Shown piece by piece: positions 61,703 to 64,000 of a DNA stretch of 64,000 bases. The notes under the pieces are model-generated. The model was given only the letters and a program-made list of their open reading frames with translations, had not been told where the DNA came from and did no database searches. The position numbers and the translations under genes were made by a program. Origin of the DNA: Aphelocoma coerulescens (taxonomy: Eukaryota > Chordata > Aves > Passeriformes > Corvidae); the NCBI RefSeq assembly GCF_041296385.1, contig NW_027183960.1, positions 977,001 to 1,041,000 on the forward strand, read 5' to 3'. Positions within the stretch are counted from its first letter, which is position 1. Each line of letters begins with the position of its first letter.

Positions 61703-63310
61703 GGAGGAAACTTTCTAAAATGGAACAAGCAGCAGAAGCACAGTAGTTTTGCAGAAGAAATTCCCCTCCCAGCACTTGGCTTAAGGAAAAAGCCTGATGT
61801 TTCTATGAGAGACTTGAGTTCATGTCTACTATTGGGTACCAGACATCTGAACATTTAGACTATTGGCTTTCCAGGCTCACGCTATTCAAACCGGAAAGTG
61901 AAACTACTCTAACAGTAGGGATGATTGCAAGAAATGTTTCTGTTTACACCACGACTGCCGACCATGCATCATTCTTACCTTGCACCTGTCCAAAGGCCTT
62001 CCTCCGTCTCCAGTCCTGCCGCTCTCACGGAGGCACTGGGAGCCTTGGACACTCTTGCCACAAGTAGCCCAAGCGTGGACATCTTCCTCATCCTGCTCCT
62101 CCACTGCTGACATCAGGGAATTCCCTGGAGCTCCCAACATCTGCCTTTCCTGCTCGAGGATCATGTCTGGCAGCTCTCTGAGCCTCTTCACCTTTGGCAG
62201 CGCCACAGCATCCTAGGAGTCATATACTGGCAACTGGCACCTCCAGGACACTTGCTGCTCCTAGGATGCTTTTCTCTGGGAAAATCTTCTTGCACACGAC
62301 ATTGCTGCCGATTTTACTTCTAGGCCTTTCGTGGCCATCTGCATCCTCAGCCACAAGCAGCTTCTGATGATCAACAGGGCTCTGGGAGAGCAGGGACTCC
62401 TGTCTGTGGACAAAGAAAACAAAGACAACTTGTAAGAAGAAAACCTGGAGCTTCTAGTTAGAAGACAAAGGACTATTCAATCAAGGCAGGGCCAAAGCAG
62501 GAAACTTTCTAAAATGGAACAAGCAGCAGAAGCAGAGCAGTTTTGCAGAAGAAATTCCCCTCCCAGCACTTGGCTTAAGGAAAAAGCCTGATGTTTCTAT
62601 GAGAGACTTGAGTTCATGTCTACTATTGGGTACCAGACATCTGAACATTTAGACTATTGGCTTTCCAGGCTCACACTATTCAAACCGGAAAGTGAAACTA
62701 CTCTAAAAGCTAGAGGCGATTGCAAGAAATGTTTCTGCTCACACCACGACTGCCGACCATGCATCATTCTTACCTTGCACCTGTCCAAAGGCCTTCCTCT
62801 GTCTGCGCTCTGGCAACTCTCACCCAAGCTCGGGCAGGGATGGAGGCTCTTGCCACAAGTAGCCCAAGCCTGGAGATATTCCTCATCCTGATCTTCCACT
62901 GCTGACATCTAGGAATTCCCTGGAGCTGCAAACACTTGCCTTTGCTGCTCGAGGATCTTCTCTAGCACCATGCCAAACCCCTTCTCCTATGGCAGTGCTG
63001 CAGCATCCTGCGAGCCATGGACTGGAACTGGCACCTTCAGCATAGTTGCTCCTGGGAAACATCATTCAGCCATTCCCTTACTGCAATGAGCTGGACTCCT
63101 ACACCTTTGCAAGGCTCTTCCTGGATAGGTGCATCCTCAGCAATGAGACGGTTCTGCTGAGAGCCACGGCTCTGAGGGAGCAGCCAGTCCTGCCCAAAGG
63201 CCTTCCTCCGTCACCAGTCCTGCAGCTCCCACGGAGGCACTGGGAGCCTTGGACACTCTTGCCACAAGTAGCCCAAGCGTGGACATCTTCCTCATCCTGC
63301 TCCTCCACTG
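60910..63310. repeat. About 2.4-kb block, second copy (offset 6,810)
   Basis: Right part of unit 54, unit 55 and most of unit 56. It ends where unit 56 switches to the CTTTCAGC distal end. Confidence 0.65.
61703..62496 (-). repeat. Unit 55, single cassette, 794 bp
   Basis: ELS 61979-62403. Copy of unit 49 with CTGCCGCTCTCACGG and CTGGGAGCCTTGG. Confidence 0.95.
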
Positions 63311-63700
63311 CTGACGTCAGGGAATTCCCTGGAGCTCCCAACATCTGCCTTTCCTCCTCGAGGATTGTGTCTTTCAGCTCTCTGACCCTCTTCGCCTTTG
63401 GCTGCACCACAGCATCCTAGGAGTCATATACTGGCAACTGGCACCTCCAGGACACTTGCTGCTCCTAGGATGCTTTTCCCTGGGAAAATCTTCTTGCACA
63501 CGACATTGCTGCAGTTTTTACTCCTAGGCCTTTCGTAGCCATCTGCATCCGCAGCCACAAGCAGCTTCTGATGATCGACATGGCTCTGGGGGAGCAGGGA
63601 CTCCTGTCTGTGGACAAAGAAAACAAAGACAACTTGTAAGAAGGGAACCTGGAGCTTCTAGTTAGAAGAGAAAGGACTATTCAATCAAGGCAGGGCCAAG
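62497..63700 (-). repeat. Unit 56, two cassettes, 1204 bp
   Basis: ELS 62774-63607. Copy of unit 50 through the CTACACCTTTGC region, then switches after about 63300 to the CTTTCAGCTCTCTGACCC distal end and GTAAGAAGGGAACC, as in unit 3. Confidence 0.95.
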
Positions 63701-64000
63701 GGAGGAAACTTTCTAAAATGGAACAAGCAGCAGAAGCAGAGCAGTTTTGCAGAAGAAATTCCCCTCCCAGCACTTGGCTTAAGGAAAAAGCCTGATGTTG
63801 CTATGAGAGACTTGAGTTCATGTCTACTATTGGGGAGCAGACGTCTGAACATTTAGAGTATTGGCGCTCCAGGCTCACGCTATTCAAACCGGAAAGTGAA
63901 ACTATTCTAACAGAAGGGATGATTGCAAGAAATGTTTCTGTTTACACCACGAATGCCGACCATCCATCATTCTTACCTTGCACCTGTCCAAAGGCCTTCC
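63701..64000 (-). repeat. Unit 57, partial (first 300 bp)
   Basis: Cut by the window edge shortly after the donor at 63976/63977. GGGGAGCAGACGTCTG head with TTTAGAGTATTGGCGC, matching units 8 and 20, so the next stretch is probably a unit-8 type. Confidence 0.93.

Larger units (their letters stand above)
1..64000 (-). repeat. Macrosatellite array, 57 units of 385 + 409n bp
   Basis: The sequence is built entirely from head-to-tail copies of one unit; every copy contains the landmarks ACTTTCTAAAATGGAACAAG, CCAAAGGCC (or a close variant), CATCCTGC..CACTGCTGAC and CTGTCTGTGGACAAAG in the same order. Unit starts were placed one by one and give lengths of 1202-1204, 794-795 and 1612 bp. The spacing between the two CCAAAGGCC landmarks in a standard unit is 409 bp (1492 and 1901 in unit 2), which is also the size difference between classes. 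No non-repeat DNA interrupts the array, so it must continue beyond both ends. Strand is given as minus because the only splice-like signals read that way; strand of transcription, if any, is inference. I do not recognise the family. Confidence 0.98.

Noticed and set aside
1..64000. Avian W-chromosome EcoRI or XhoI satellite families
   Set aside because: Size (1.2 kb) and abundant GAATTC sites are reminiscent, but those families are built of short A-tract/T-tract repeats of about 21 bp, which are absent here.
1..64000. CRISPR array
   Set aside because: Repeats are hundreds of bases long with no short repeat-spacer pattern and no cas genes.
1..64000. LINE, LTR or DNA transposon origin of the unit
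   Set aside because: No reverse transcriptase, integrase or transposase motifs, terminal repeats, poly-A tail or target-site duplications were seen. The GTTAGAAAAAAAAGG run is only a short A tract in a few units.
1..64000. tRNA, rRNA or Pol III promoter boxes
   Set aside because: No cloverleaf-compatible segment or GGTTCGANTCC B-box was found in the unit.
1..64000. Prokaryotic operon or prophage
   Set aside because: No long non-overlapping frames, ribosome-binding-site spacing or recognisable bacterial proteins; the window is a satellite array.

Overview
The whole 64-kb window is one tandem array of a long satellite (macrosatellite) unit in head-to-tail orientation. There is no unique flanking DNA at either end and no recognisable bacterial or viral gene, RNA gene or transposon. 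Using the phase that begins at GGAGGAAACTTTCTAAAATGG, I placed 57 unit starts: 56 complete units and a 300-bp partial at the right edge. Units come in three size classes: about 1,203 bp (41 units of 1,202-1,204), about 794 bp (12 units of 794-795) and 1,612 bp (3 units). These sizes fit 385 + 409n with n = 1, 2 or 3, so the unit is a roughly 385-bp single-copy segment plus one, two or three copies of a 409-bp cassette.

The organism is probably an animal, most likely a vertebrate. The array carries GT...AG splice-like signals, shows a CpG-to-TpG/CpA decay pattern, and has megabase-satellite style architecture. I cannot name a species. I do not recognise the peptide encoded by the unit, and I cannot run a database search.

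On the minus strand each unit reads like one exon plus one intron of a decayed or non-coding multi-exon transcription unit. A strong acceptor (pyrimidine tract then TTTGTCCACAG) opens an exon-like segment of 834 bp (425 bp in short units, 1,243 bp in long ones). It closes at an AAG|GTAAGAATG donor, and a 369-bp intron-like segment follows. The two cassettes inside the exon-like segment are paralogues of each other. The junction between them lacks the intron and resembles the spliced product of the outer junction to within a few bases. No frame stays open through a whole exon-like segment, so I call this pseudogene-like or non-coding rather than a gene.

Units are grouped into higher-order blocks that usually end with a short unit. 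Blocks: 1-4404, 4405-10012, 10013-16027, 16028-24041, 24042-29648, 29649-34052, 34053-43678, 43679-47673, 47674-55686, 55687-62496, 62497-64000 (partial). Seven of the eight 1,204-bp units directly follow a short unit; the eighth is at the window edge. Long near-identical stretches recur at offsets of 2,406, 6,810, 14,029, 18,025, 27,650 and 29,648 bp, showing recent block duplication and unequal exchange.

Terms used in the unit entries: 'ELS' is the minus-strand exon-like segment; the 'proximal' cassette is next to the donor (low coordinate) and the 'distal' cassette is next to the acceptor (high coordinate).
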